Origin: Methanococcoides alaskense
GTDB lineage: Archaea; Halobacteriota; Methanosarcinia; Methanosarcinales; Methanosarcinaceae
Assembly (NCBI RefSeq): GCF_031454185.1
Contig: NZ_JAVDQI010000012.1
Span: forward strand, 1 to 41,977
Reading direction: 5' to 3'
DNA length: 41,977 nt
Below are positions 1 through 6,908 of the stretch, piece by piece. The notes beneath the pieces were generated by a model. The model ran no database searches. It was not told the DNA's origin and saw only the letters and a list, made by a program, of their open reading frames with translations. The position numbers and the translations under genes were made by a program. Position 1 is the stretch's first letter, and every line of letters starts with the position of its first letter.

Positions 1-75
1 CCGGTAGTGTAGTCCGGCCAATCATTCCAGCCTTTCGAGCTGAAAACTCGGGTTCGAATCCCGGCCGGAGCACCA
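1..75 (+). tRNA. tRNA-Glu (TTC), 5' end cut by window start
   Basis: This copy is base-for-base the same as the complete tRNA at 191-268 but lacks its first three bases (GCT) because the window starts inside it. The anticodon loop CTTTCGA carries TTC, the T loop GTTCGAATC is intact, and CCA is encoded at 73-75. A T-run at 83-88 could end transcription. It is very probably a normal gene in the full chromosome. Confidence 0.93.
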
Positions 76-132
76 ACATAACTTTTTTAAAATGTAATAA
101 GATTATGTTGAGTCTGTTATAATAGTTAGAAA

Positions 133-143
133 GGTATATATTC
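133..143 (+). promoter_or_regulatory. TATA box for second tRNA-Glu
   Basis: GGTATATATTC, with the TATA core at 135-141, lies about 50 bases before the tRNA. Initiation about 25 bases downstream would leave a short 5' leader for RNase P to remove. Both spacing and sequence fit an archaeal promoter. Confidence 0.5.
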
Positions 144-190
144 TTAATACCCCTTATAGAGGTCGCTTCAATGCGAGCGAAAAACAGCGT

Positions 191-268
191 GCTCCGGTAG
201 TGTAGTCCGGCCAATCATTCCAGCCTTTCGAGCTGAAAACTCGGGTTCGAATCCCGGCCGGAGCACCA
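191..268 (+). tRNA. tRNA-Glu (TTC)
   Basis: The acceptor stem pairs GCTCCGG (191-197) with CCGGAGC (258-264), followed by discriminator A265 and encoded CCA 266-268. The anticodon stem CAGC/GCTG encloses CTTTCGA, anticodon TTC, reading GAA/GAG. The T arm is CGGG-TTCGAAT-CCCG. No intron is present. This is the second of two identical tandem copies, and A+T-rich spacers with T-runs flank it. Confidence 0.96.
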
Positions 269-275
269 ACATAAC

Positions 276-281
276 TTTTTT
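276..281 (+). terminator. T-run terminator after tRNA-Glu
   Basis: TTTTTT starts eight bases after the CCA end and has no preceding hairpin other than the tRNA. Short T-runs are the usual archaeal stop signal. The same run follows the first copy at 83-88. Confidence 0.5.
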
Positions 282-381
282 AAAATGTGATTTACGACAC
301 ACAGACATTTTGCTATTATAATTAAGCATCTTTTCTGAAAATTCTGCTGACACAGAGCCAACGGCTACAAGTATGGAAGGA

Positions 382-567
382 TTAGCATACATAGTCTGAA
401 CCCAGAGCCTCGGAGAACTTATTCACTGCTTGTTCGCTATCAATACTACCTTTTTCAAACACCTCCGGCAGTGGGAATCGAGTGTTAGATTTCTGATCAT
501 ATAGATTCATGCATGTAAGGTCCATGAGATTATATTGAACTCTCTCCCAATTTGTTTTATATCGCAT
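382..567 (-). CDS. possible small hypothetical ORF or gene remnant
   Basis: An open frame of 61 codons starts at ATG 567 and begins MRYKTNWERVQ. Its charged, mixed composition looks protein-like. The frame just below it (392 downward) continues with plausible residues such as PSILVAVGSVSAEFSEKM, so this may be a decayed gene with a frameshift near 385. No clear ribosome site precedes the ATG and I do not recognise the family. The remainder of 289-664 shows no other gene; it could equally be plain intergenic DNA. Confidence 0.2.
   Translation of the reverse strand: MRYKTNWERVQYNLMDLTCMNLYDQKSNTRFPLPEVFEKGSIDSEQAVNKFSEALGSDYVC
554..562 (+). promoter_or_regulatory. putative TATA box for the aldehyde dehydrogenase operon
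   Basis: GTTTTATAT is the only good TATA match upstream of 665. Initiation near 585 would give a leader of about 80 bases containing GGGGGATTTG and a small CCCT/AGGG hairpin at about 611-625. Confidence 0.35.
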
Positions 568-664
568 AACCAACAACGTTAATGTGGGTAAATGAGGGGG
601 ATTTGAAAAACCCTGTAAGGTAGGGCTTGAGATTGTATTCCTCCGTATCCATGGGAGTGATCAC

Positions 665-2032
665 ATGAAGAAAATAGTCTCTATGAATCCGGCAACAGGG
701 AAAATAAATGAGGATTTTGAATATTATTCAGACGAGAGGATCAACCGGACCTTAACAAAGGCAAGGACTACTTTTCTTGAATGGAAGGATCTTGATATTT
801 CCGAAAGAGCACATTATCTAAAAAAGGCGGCTGCACAACTAAGAAAAGACAAGGATGAACTGGGCCGTATCATAACGATCGAGATGGGTAAACCCATCAA
901 GGAATCAGTTCCCGAAGTGGAGAAATGCGCGTGGGCTCTCGAATACTATGCGGAAAATGCGGAGAATTTCCTTGCACCGAAAGCTGTGGAAACCGACGCT
1001 TTGGATTCCGGGGTCTCGTTTGAACCAAGGGGAGTTATCCTCAGCATAATGCCCTGGAATTTCCCGTTCTGGCAGGCCCTTCGTTTCGGTGCACCGGCAC
1101 TTGTGGGAGGCAATACGGTTGTCCTGAAGCATGCCAGCTCCGTGCCCATGTGTGCCCTTGCAATTGAAAAGGTGTTTGCTGATGCAGGTCTTCCGGAAGG
1201 TGTATTCCAGACCCTGCTTATAGACGGCAGTACAGCCTCGGAACTCATCGGAAGGGATGAGATCGCAGCGGTCACTTTCACAGGCAGCCTTAATGCAGGC
1301 AGAAAGGTGGCGGAAGCTGCAGGCAGGAATATGAAAAAGGCGGTGCTTGAGCTTGGAGGGAGTGATCCGTTCATCGTCCTTGATGATGCCAATGTGGAGA
1401 TGGCCGCAAAGGCGGGAGTGAACAGCCGATTCCAGAACGGAGGTCAGAGTTGCATTGCAGCCAAACGTTTCATAGTTACCGAGACGATAGCCGATGAATT
1501 CCTGCGTATCTTTATCGAATCCGCACGGCAGCTAAAGGTCGGGAACCCAATGGACCCACAAACAGATGTTGGCCCCCTAGTCAATGCGCAGCAGGTGGAC
1601 ATCATTGATGCACAGGTAAAGGATGCTGTGGACAAAGGTGCCGACCTCCTGCTTGAAGGGGGAAGACTTGACAGGCCAGGGGCATTCTATGCACCTGTGA
1701 TCCTCGGTAATGTCAACGAGGACATGCGTGTGTTGAGGGAAGAGACATTCGGACCCGTTGCACCCATTATCATTGTCAGGGATGAGGAGGAGGCCATAAG
1801 GGTTGCCGGCAACAGCGATTTCGGGCTTGGTGCCAGCCTGTGGACCGAAGATAGGGAACATGCAATAGAAATTGAAAAGCGTATTGAATCCGGCATGTTG
1901 TCGGTGAACTCAATGGTCGCCTCGGACCCCCGCCTTCCCTTTGGCGGTGTTAAGAAGAGCGGTATAGGACGAGAACTGTACAAGTATGGACTTTATGAGT
2001 TCATGAACATCAAGTCGATAAAGGTGTATTGA
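665..2032 (+). CDS. NAD(P)-dependent aldehyde dehydrogenase, succinate-semialdehyde dehydrogenase-like
   Basis: This 455-residue protein has the usual length for the cytosolic aldehyde dehydrogenase superfamily and oxidises an aldehyde to its carboxylate using NAD(P). Landmarks are PWNFPFWQ (130-137), FTGS of the nucleotide fold (205-208), general-base Glu229 in LELGG, catalytic Cys263 in GGQSC, and EETFGPVAP near the C-terminus. The overall sequence is most like GabD/Sad-type enzymes, but the substrate cannot be read from sequence; lactaldehyde or another 2-oxoacid-derived aldehyde is possible. GGGAGTG lies a few bases before the ATG. The next gene starts one base after the stop, so the two are surely cotranscribed, which suggests the dehydrogenase acts on a product or partner substrate of the ThDP enzyme. 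Confidence 0.9.
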   Translation: MKKIVSMNPATGKINEDFEYYSDERINRTLTKARTTFLEWKDLDISERAHYLKKAAAQLRKDKDELGRIITIEMGKPIKESVPEVEKCAWALEYYAENAENFLAPKAVETDALDSGVSFEPRGVILSIMPWNFPFWQALRFGAPALVGGNTVVLKHASSVPMCALAIEKVFADAGLPEGVFQTLLIDGSTASELIGRDEIAAVTFTGSLNAGRKVAEAAGRNMKKAVLELGGSDPFIVLDDANVEMAAKAGVNSRFQNGGQSCIAAKRFIVTETIADEFLRIFIESARQLKVGNPMDPQTDVGPLVNAQQVDIIDAQVKDAVDKGADLLLEGGRLDRPGAFYAPVILGNVNEDMRVLREETFGPVAPIIIVRDEEEAIRVAGNSDFGLGASLWTEDREHAIEIEKRIESGMLSVNSMVASDPRLPFGGVKKSGIGRELYKYGLYEFMNIKSIKVY

Positions 2033-2033
2033 A

Positions 2034-3668
2034 ATGAAAGGAAGCGAACTGTTTGTCAAGTGCCTGGAAAACGAGGGAGTGAAATATATTTTTGGCATCC
2101 CGGGAGAAGAAACACTGGACCTCATGGAGTCCCTTTCGAGATCTGACATTGAATTCATCGTGGTGAGGCATGAACAAACCGCGGCATTCATGGCGGATGT
2201 GTGCGGACGCCTGACAGGCAGGCCCGGTGTCTGCCTTTCCACCCTGGGACCGGGAGCTACCAATCTCATGACCGGTGTGGCGGATGCCCATCTTGACAGG
2301 GCACCCCTTGTGGCCATTACCGGCCAGGGTTCCCTTGACAGGGCGTATAAGGAATCCCACCAGTTTCTGGATGTTGCAGGAATGTTCAGCAGGATTACTT
2401 CCTGGAATGCGACTGTGACCGCTGCCAACCAGATCCCTGAACTGATAGGGAAAGCCTTTGATATCGCCACGGATGTACCAGGAGCTGCCCACATAGAGCT
2501 GCCTGAGGACGTATCCGCCCAGGAGACCGATGCACTGCCCCTTGAGAAAAAAGAATACTCCCATTCGTGTAGCTTTGATGAAAAGGAATTGCATAAAGCG
2601 ATCGAACTTATCTCGGGTGCTACCAGACCTTTGATCATTGCCGGGAATGGTGTGATCCGCGAGAATGCTTCCCCTGAGCTGGAACAGTTCGTGGAGGCAG
2701 CCAACATCGGTGTTGTTACCACTTTCATGGGCAAGGGCACAGTTCCCGCAGACAATGCTCATTTTATCGGTTCCATGGGGATGTCCGAACAGGATTACAT
2801 AATATGCGGTCTGGACGCAGCGGACGTGGTAATTGCCGTTGGATTCGATTCCGTGGAATACAGCCCGGACCACTGGAACATGGACGGTTCAAAAAGCATC
2901 ATTCATGTTCAAAACAGGCATCCGGAAATAGAGGCCAGCTATATCCCGGAATGTGCACTTCTAGGCACACTTAAGACAACTCTCCGTGCAATGACCTCCG
3001 CAGTCACTCCGCAGGAATTCCCGGAGCATTACAAAAATATCAAGAATTCCATGGAAGATGAACTGCTTCGCTACAAGGATGACCCCGCATTCCCGGTGAA
3101 ACCCCAGCGCATCCTCTGGGAGGTCCGACAGAAACTGGATCGCGAGGATATACTGGTCAGCGACGTGGGTGCTCACAAGCTCTGGATCGGAAGACTGTAT
3201 CCAGCCCTCGCACCTAACACCGTATTGATGTCGAACGGACTGGCTTCCATGGGATTTGGCCTGCCTGCCGGAATATCGGCCTGCCTTATGCACCCTGAAA
3301 AGAAAGTCGTGACGATCGCAGGAGATGCCGGCATCCTCATGAACATCCAGGACCTGGAAACCGCTGTGAGACTGGGCTGCGATCTTGTCATAGTTATTTT
3401 TGATGATGCATCCTACGGCCTCATAGAGTGGGAAAGCAATCAGAAATTCGGAGATTCTTTCGGCACCTCCTTCAAGAACCCGGACTTCGTAGGACTGGCA
3501 AACAGTTTTGGTGCCAAAGGAATACGCATAAGCACCACTGACGAACTTGGTGATGTCCTAGGATCTGCCTTAAAGGAAGGAGGCGTCTGGTTGATCGACG
3601 TCCCAGTTGATTATTCAGAAAATATGAAACTTACAACAATACTGGAAGGCAAGTATTGTCCTGTTTAA
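2034..3668 (+). CDS. ThDP-dependent acetolactate synthase-like enzyme (large subunit family)
   Basis: The 544 residues have the three-domain layout of the acetolactate synthase/2-oxoacid decarboxylase family. Glu47 in RHEQTAAF is the expected ThDP-activating glutamate, followed by GPGATNLMTG and the DRAPLVAITGQ stretch. The metal/ThDP motif is at 430-437 (GDAGILMN), with Ala where most relatives have Gly (GDG), ending with Asn437. The later DASYGLIEWE segment resembles catabolic AlsS-like proteins. No regulatory small subunit is nearby, so biosynthetic IlvB is less likely. Established chemistry of the family is decarboxylation of a 2-oxoacid with either carboligation or aldehyde release. Coupling to the aldehyde dehydrogenase one base upstream suggests a decarboxylase-plus-oxidation pair; that is inference. 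Confidence 0.87.
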   Translation: MKGSELFVKCLENEGVKYIFGIPGEETLDLMESLSRSDIEFIVVRHEQTAAFMADVCGRLTGRPGVCLSTLGPGATNLMTGVADAHLDRAPLVAITGQGSLDRAYKESHQFLDVAGMFSRITSWNATVTAANQIPELIGKAFDIATDVPGAAHIELPEDVSAQETDALPLEKKEYSHSCSFDEKELHKAIELISGATRPLIIAGNGVIRENASPELEQFVEAANIGVVTTFMGKGTVPADNAHFIGSMGMSEQDYIICGLDAADVVIAVGFDSVEYSPDHWNMDGSKSIIHVQNRHPEIEASYIPECALLGTLKTTLRAMTSAVTPQEFPEHYKNIKNSMEDELLRYKDDPAFPVKPQRILWEVRQKLDREDILVSDVGAHKLWIGRLYPALAPNTVLMSNGLASMGFGLPAGISACLMHPEKKVVTIAGDAGILMNIQDLETAVRLGCDLVIVIFDDASYGLIEWESNQKFGDSFGTSFKNPDFVGLANSFGAKGIRISTTDELGDVLGSALKEGGVWLIDVPVDYSENMKLTTILEGKYCPV

Positions 3669-3788
3669 GCGGTTGGTGCCACGTATTTCCAGAATGCTAC
3701 ATGAGCTTTGAGATTTGCAGCGGTAGCCCTGCCCGGTATGCTGGCAGTCATGTTCTCCTTTGAGTAGGAGGGCATATTCGAACGGCTC
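3669..3788. other. intergenic, no gene seen
   Basis: Nothing with coding character is seen between the acetolactate synthase-like gene and the first dispersed-element copy. The G+C content falls sharply from here to 3985. Confidence 0.4.
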
Positions 3789-3880
3789 TTGGATGGGGGT
3801 TGAAGGGGGTCAAATTCCACCCCTCGCATAGCAAGTCGGGGATATAGTTAACGTGTAAAAACCGAACTCCCGAAACAAAT
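3789..3880 (+). repeat. dispersed GGGGATATAG element, copy A
   Basis: The segment contains GGGGTCAAATTCC, CCCCTCGCATAGCAAGTC and GGGGATATAGTTAACGT in that order, matching copies at 16460, 18060 and 21180. CCCC and GGGG can pair around the CGCATAGCAAGTC loop. It lies about 100 bases before the HEPN-like gene on the same strand. Its function is unknown; it has no convincing open frame. Confidence 0.7.
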
Positions 3881-3950
3881 TATTTTAGTAATGTTGATTA
3901 CATACTTAATAATTTGACCTCATCAATATTTAATGATTATTTTAATCCCA

Positions 3951-3966
3951 TAAAATATTTAATATG
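3951..3966 (+). promoter_or_regulatory. TATA box, probable leaderless promoter of the HEPN-like gene
   Basis: TAAAATATTTAATATG is centred about 29 bases before the ATG at 3986, and no ribosome binding site is present. That spacing places initiation at or next to the start codon. Confidence 0.55.
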
Positions 3967-3985
3967 TGTTTACGTTTAACTATGC

Positions 3986-5131
3986 ATGTCCATTACAACT
4001 GATAATTTATTGAAAAAAATTGAAGGTTTATTGAAAAGAATTGAACATTTTGAAAAAAGTATTACATTGAAATTCTCCAATCTTAATACCAATTTACATG
4101 AACTTAGTCGTATCTACTTTTTTAATCTTTACTCATACCTAGCCAGAGAAATAAAAAATGAAGCAGATATAGATTTGCTTAAAGAATATTTAGTACATAC
4201 TGGACAAATTGATTTTCGGGACTATATGGAGTTTAAAAAAGCCCATCCTTTAATGAAAACATATGTTGACGAAAATAAAAATGCTTTAAAAGTAATTAAC
4301 TTTTTTAATAACCCTATCTGCACCCCTTCTAGTGAACCTCAGTTATTTAACTATGTTAATACTTCAAATTTATTAATCCAGAAGGAACGATTCAAAATAA
4401 AAAAAGATTTTTTGTTAGAGAGGGGATATGACATAGATTCAGAAGAAGTAATTGAAATTGAAGGTTTAATTGAAACTTATGATGAACAAATTCAAGCTAC
4501 ATTAAAAGTAACCCCTTTTGAAGAAAAAAAATATCCTACAGATAAAAAAACTGCTCAAAATATCTATGATGGATTTCTGATAGCTAAAGAAAAAGAAATT
4601 GTTGAACGTATTAGAGAAATCCCATCACTTAACCAGATACATCTTGAACCTTCATGTAAGGAACTATACTTTGAATCAATTAGCAATTATTGGTTAGGAA
4701 ATTTCAATGCATCAATTGTGTTATTGTCGGTATTTTTGGAAGCACACTTAAAAGAGAAATATTATTCAAAGTTGAACATAAAAGCCACTGAAACTTTGAC
4801 ACCTCTTATTACCTCGTGTTTTAATAATGGTATAATATCCAGTGAACAAAAGGACTACTTATCGGATTTTGCAGAGAAAGTAAGAAATAATTATATTCAT
4901 GTAAAGACTGATCAAATAATTACAGATGTAACCCTTCCAGTAGTGAAAATTGACTTCACAACATCAGAATCAGTTATGACATATTCTAATTCTGATGAGT
5001 GTCCTGTTTTAAGAGATATAGTAAAAGGTGAGAGAGACAAAAGTACTTCTAAAGAGTTAATATTAGAAATTGCCGAGTTTGTTATTGAAACCAGTGAATC
5101 GTATGAAGATATAAGGAAAAAAGGAGAATGA
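3986..5131 (+). CDS. HEPN-like hypothetical protein (possible RNase/defence protein)
   Basis: This 381-residue protein is strongly A+T-rich in codon use compared with the operon before it, suggesting horizontal origin. The N-terminal part is charged and probably helical, including a coiled-coil-like stretch at 8-40. The C-terminal part (about 225-315) is a helical bundle with FNASIVLLSVFLEAHLKEKY followed by R300-NNYI-H305, the RX4H signature of HEPN-fold ribonucleases. HEPN domains are common in toxin-antitoxin, abortive infection and CRISPR effectors. No partner antitoxin or nucleotidyltransferase gene lies beside it. The HEPN call rests on the motif and helical context only, so function is tentative. 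It stands alone behind a dispersed repeat. Confidence 0.7.
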   Translation: MSITTDNLLKKIEGLLKRIEHFEKSITLKFSNLNTNLHELSRIYFFNLYSYLAREIKNEADIDLLKEYLVHTGQIDFRDYMEFKKAHPLMKTYVDENKNALKVINFFNNPICTPSSEPQLFNYVNTSNLLIQKERFKIKKDFLLERGYDIDSEEVIEIEGLIETYDEQIQATLKVTPFEEKKYPTDKKTAQNIYDGFLIAKEKEIVERIREIPSLNQIHLEPSCKELYFESISNYWLGNFNASIVLLSVFLEAHLKEKYYSKLNIKATETLTPLITSCFNNGIISSEQKDYLSDFAEKVRNNYIHVKTDQIITDVTLPVVKIDFTTSESVMTYSNSDECPVLRDIVKGERDKSTSKELILEIAEFVIETSESYEDIRKKGE

Positions 5132-5141
5132 TTGAGGATAA

Positions 5142-5222
5142 TCATTCCCCCCAACTCTCCAATCTCTCCCTCACATGTGCATTAAGAGTAAATGGCTTAT
5201 CAGCTTTAGCGTTCTGCTTCAT
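5142..5222 (-). CDS. tiny ORF of the DKPFTLN repeat family
   Basis: A 26-codon frame from ATG 5222 to TGA 5142 reads MKQNAKADKPFTLNAHVRERL then ESWGE. The same peptide motif recurs on the minus strand at about 8758-8838, 17682-17800, 20091-20225 and 20270-20355. It may be a real microprotein or the shared end of a decayed mobile or coding element. It lies directly after, and convergent with, the HEPN-like gene. No family is recognised. Confidence 0.35.
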   Translation of the reverse strand: MKQNAKADKPFTLNAHVRERLESWGE

Positions 5223-5390
5223 GTAATGCAATGTTTTTTTTGTAAACTCAACTTTTCTGACAAAAACTTAATCCTCCATTGCTACTTTTTGAATATTCGG
5301 AAAATGTTTATATGTTTCAATACAATTAAATAAATAGGGGTCCAAAAACATGGGTTTATCCAAGAAACTGACTCAAAAGTTGTCGAACTA

Positions 5391-5525
5391 GTGAGTAAGA
5401 ATCCTAAAAATATCTACATGCTAGTTATTCTTTTGCTGTTGATGGTGGGAGCAACAAAAGTGGCATCGCAAACTGATTCGATATATGCACCTATGGGAAC
5501 GACAGGAGGGCTCATTTTTGGTTAG
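5391..5525 (+). CDS. possible 44-residue membrane microprotein
   Basis: A frame starting on GTG 5391 encodes a short basic start (SKNPKN), a hydrophobic segment YMLVILLLLMVGA that could span the membrane, and a tail ending GGLIFG. A TATA-like TTTATATG lies at about 5307-5314. The frame is open further upstream without an ATG, so the start is uncertain and an ATG in another frame exists at 5351. It ends 36 bases before the tnpB element. Confidence 0.35.
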   Translation: MSKNPKNIYMLVILLLLMVGATKVASQTDSIYAPMGTTGGLIFG

Positions 5526-5560
5526 TACTGACATCCCATTATTCCAGTGATATGGTGGTA

Positions 5561-5680
5561 TGTCAACTGCCCCCATCTGACGAAGGGGGCTTGTAAGTAA
5601 ATCATTGCACTGTATCTTGTACAGAACTCATCCCTACATTCGGCTGGTTGACAGACAGCCTACTCAGGCAGGATATGCCT
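5561..5680 (-). ncRNA. predicted omega/reRNA region of the minus-strand tnpB
   Basis: By homology with the IS200/IS605 group, the guide RNA covers the 3' end of tnpB and the right-end hairpin (5569-5590), and its guide is the flanking DNA below about 5560. Here that flank is the tail of the small membrane ORF. The boundaries are inferred and only the hairpin is seen. Confidence 0.4.
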
Positions 5681-6732
5681 GCTTGAGCTATGTTTCGAGC
5701 AGCATTGAGGTCAGCATGTATCTGGAATCCACAACTACGACAACGGTAAGAACTACCATCCCGATTCCCTTTGTAAGTGTGTCCACATTTGGAACACTTC
5801 TGACTAGAGAATCGAGGGTCAACAGAGATAGCCCGCTTACCCAGAGCTTCTGCTTTGTAGCGGATAAACTGTTCAAGCTGGTAGAAACCCCAATTATTGA
5901 GTTTCCTGTTAAAGTTTTTGCCTTTACGTTTCTGGACTCTGATACCTGTAAGATCTTCAAGAGCAATCACATCAAAGGGCATATTGACTATATCTTTGGC
6001 AATACAATGGTTAACATCCGTCACAAACCGTCTTTCCTTTCTGCGAATCTTCTTAAGAAGACGTTTAGCAGATTTGGTGCCTTTGGACTGGAGTTCCTTC
6101 CTCAGATGTGTATATTTGGCTCTTGTATTCTTGACCCTGCTGTCATTGAAAAAGACATTATTAGAACAAACTGCAACGTTGACAATCCCTCGGTCAATAC
6201 CAAGAACAGTGTTCCCGACTGGCTTAGGAGATTCTGTTCGAAGTGTGATATGCAGATAGAACAAATCGTTTCTGCTATCATAGTTCAGATTAGAACTTCG
6301 AATTTCCCATTTGAGATACTGTTCGTAATATTTAGGAATTGTAAAGCAAACCTTAACTCTGCCGTTAACAGACGAAACAGAAGCATACCCGTGTTCGAAA
6401 ACAATACGGATTGTATTCTTGTTGTATCTGATAGCAGAGAAAGGAGAACTTCGTGGAAGGGTCTTGAGCTTGACACTCTTAAGAGCTTCACACGCAACAT
6501 CCCGAGCACCTTGAACGTGAGAGGAATTGAGGTCAGGATGCCGTTCTCTAATGTCTTTGTAAGTAGCGTGATGGACAGAAACTTTGGAATGGGTCCGGTT
6601 CCTAAAACCATACTTTGCAACCTCGTTAAAAACCTGGTTGAAAAGTACAACTGTATCCTTGAGACTTTCTTTGTCTTCCTCAGACATCTCAAGTTTCAGT
6701 TTAATCGTCCTATCCATATCCATATATTGCAT
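5602..6732 (-). CDS. tnpB: TnpB RNA-guided nuclease (IS605 OrfB family)
   Basis: The 376 residues have the full RuvC triad: Asp180 in LGIDRG, Glu259 in IALEDL and Asp341 in HADLNAARN. A zinc ribbon CSKCGH (313-318) and CRSCGF (331-336) lies between the last two. All catalytic residues are present, so it could be active; family knowledge says it cuts DNA guided by an RNA from its own 3' end next to a short TAM. The likely start is one of the clustered Met codons 1, 4 or 6. It is only distantly similar to the second TnpB at 30454. No tnpA is adjacent. Confidence 0.92.
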   Translation of the reverse strand: MQYMDMDRTIKLKLEMSEEDKESLKDTVVLFNQVFNEVAKYGFRNRTHSKVSVHHATYKDIRERHPDLNSSHVQGARDVACEALKSVKLKTLPRSSPFSAIRYNKNTIRIVFEHGYASVSSVNGRVKVCFTIPKYYEQYLKWEIRSSNLNYDSRNDLFYLHITLRTESPKPVGNTVLGIDRGIVNVAVCSNNVFFNDSRVKNTRAKYTHLRKELQSKGTKSAKRLLKKIRRKERRFVTDVNHCIAKDIVNMPFDVIALEDLTGIRVQKRKGKNFNRKLNNWGFYQLEQFIRYKAEALGKRAISVDPRFSSQKCSKCGHTYKGNRDGSSYRCRSCGFQIHADLNAARNIAQAGISCLSRLSVNQPNVGMSSVQDTVQ

Positions 6733-6883
6733 TCGATAGGTAATGAAAATAACGATACAAAGAAAAGGAGATACTCGATTATGGCAAACACACCTTCCTC
6801 TCCCACCTTACGGAAGGATTCCCTGGTGGGGTTATGATAGACTTTGGCCGGTGATGGAAAGAAGAAACTTGGATCTTGTGAAA

Positions 6884-6895
6884 AAAATATATAAG
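6884..6895 (+). promoter_or_regulatory. TATA box for the glycosyltransferase gene
   Basis: AAAATATATAAG lies 15-25 bases before the first in-frame start-like codon (TTG 6909). Normal archaeal spacing would start the transcript at about 6912-6918, after that TTG, which argues for a later translation start at 6954. Confidence 0.55.
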
Positions 6896-6908
6896 TGGGA
6901 TTAATTGA

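Larger units (their letters stand above)
1..288 (+). repeat. 193-base tandem duplication carrying tRNA-Glu
   Basis: Bases 1-95 recur at 194-288, an offset of 193 with no visible mismatch, covering the tRNA, the encoded CCA and the T-rich tail. The sequences diverge after AAAATGT. The spacer (96-190) supplies a TATA box for the second copy. Identity in the non-tRNA tail points to a recent duplication. Confidence 0.85.
5561..6840 (-). mobile_element. IS200/IS605-group element with tnpB only (minus strand)
   Basis: The element carries tnpB without a Y1 transposase tnpA. Its right end is the hairpin GCCCCC/GGGGGC at 5569-5574 and 5585-5590, followed by the conserved-looking TGTCAAC edge at 5561. 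The left end lies beyond the tnpB start at about 6793-6830, where CCTTCC/GGAAGG and CCCACC/GGTGGG hairpins overlap. Exact ends need comparison with an empty site. Such elements depend on a TnpA in trans or have become immobile. Confidence 0.65.

Noticed and set aside
1910..2873. Two overlapping minus-strand frames of about 285 codons under the acetolactate synthase-like gene
   Set aside because: Both lie antisense to a well-conserved enzyme in G+C-richer DNA, where long shadow frames are expected.
5605..6837. Long plus-strand frame opposite the minus-strand tnpB
   Set aside because: It is the antisense of a clear TnpB with all catalytic motifs and its own sequence shows no domain.
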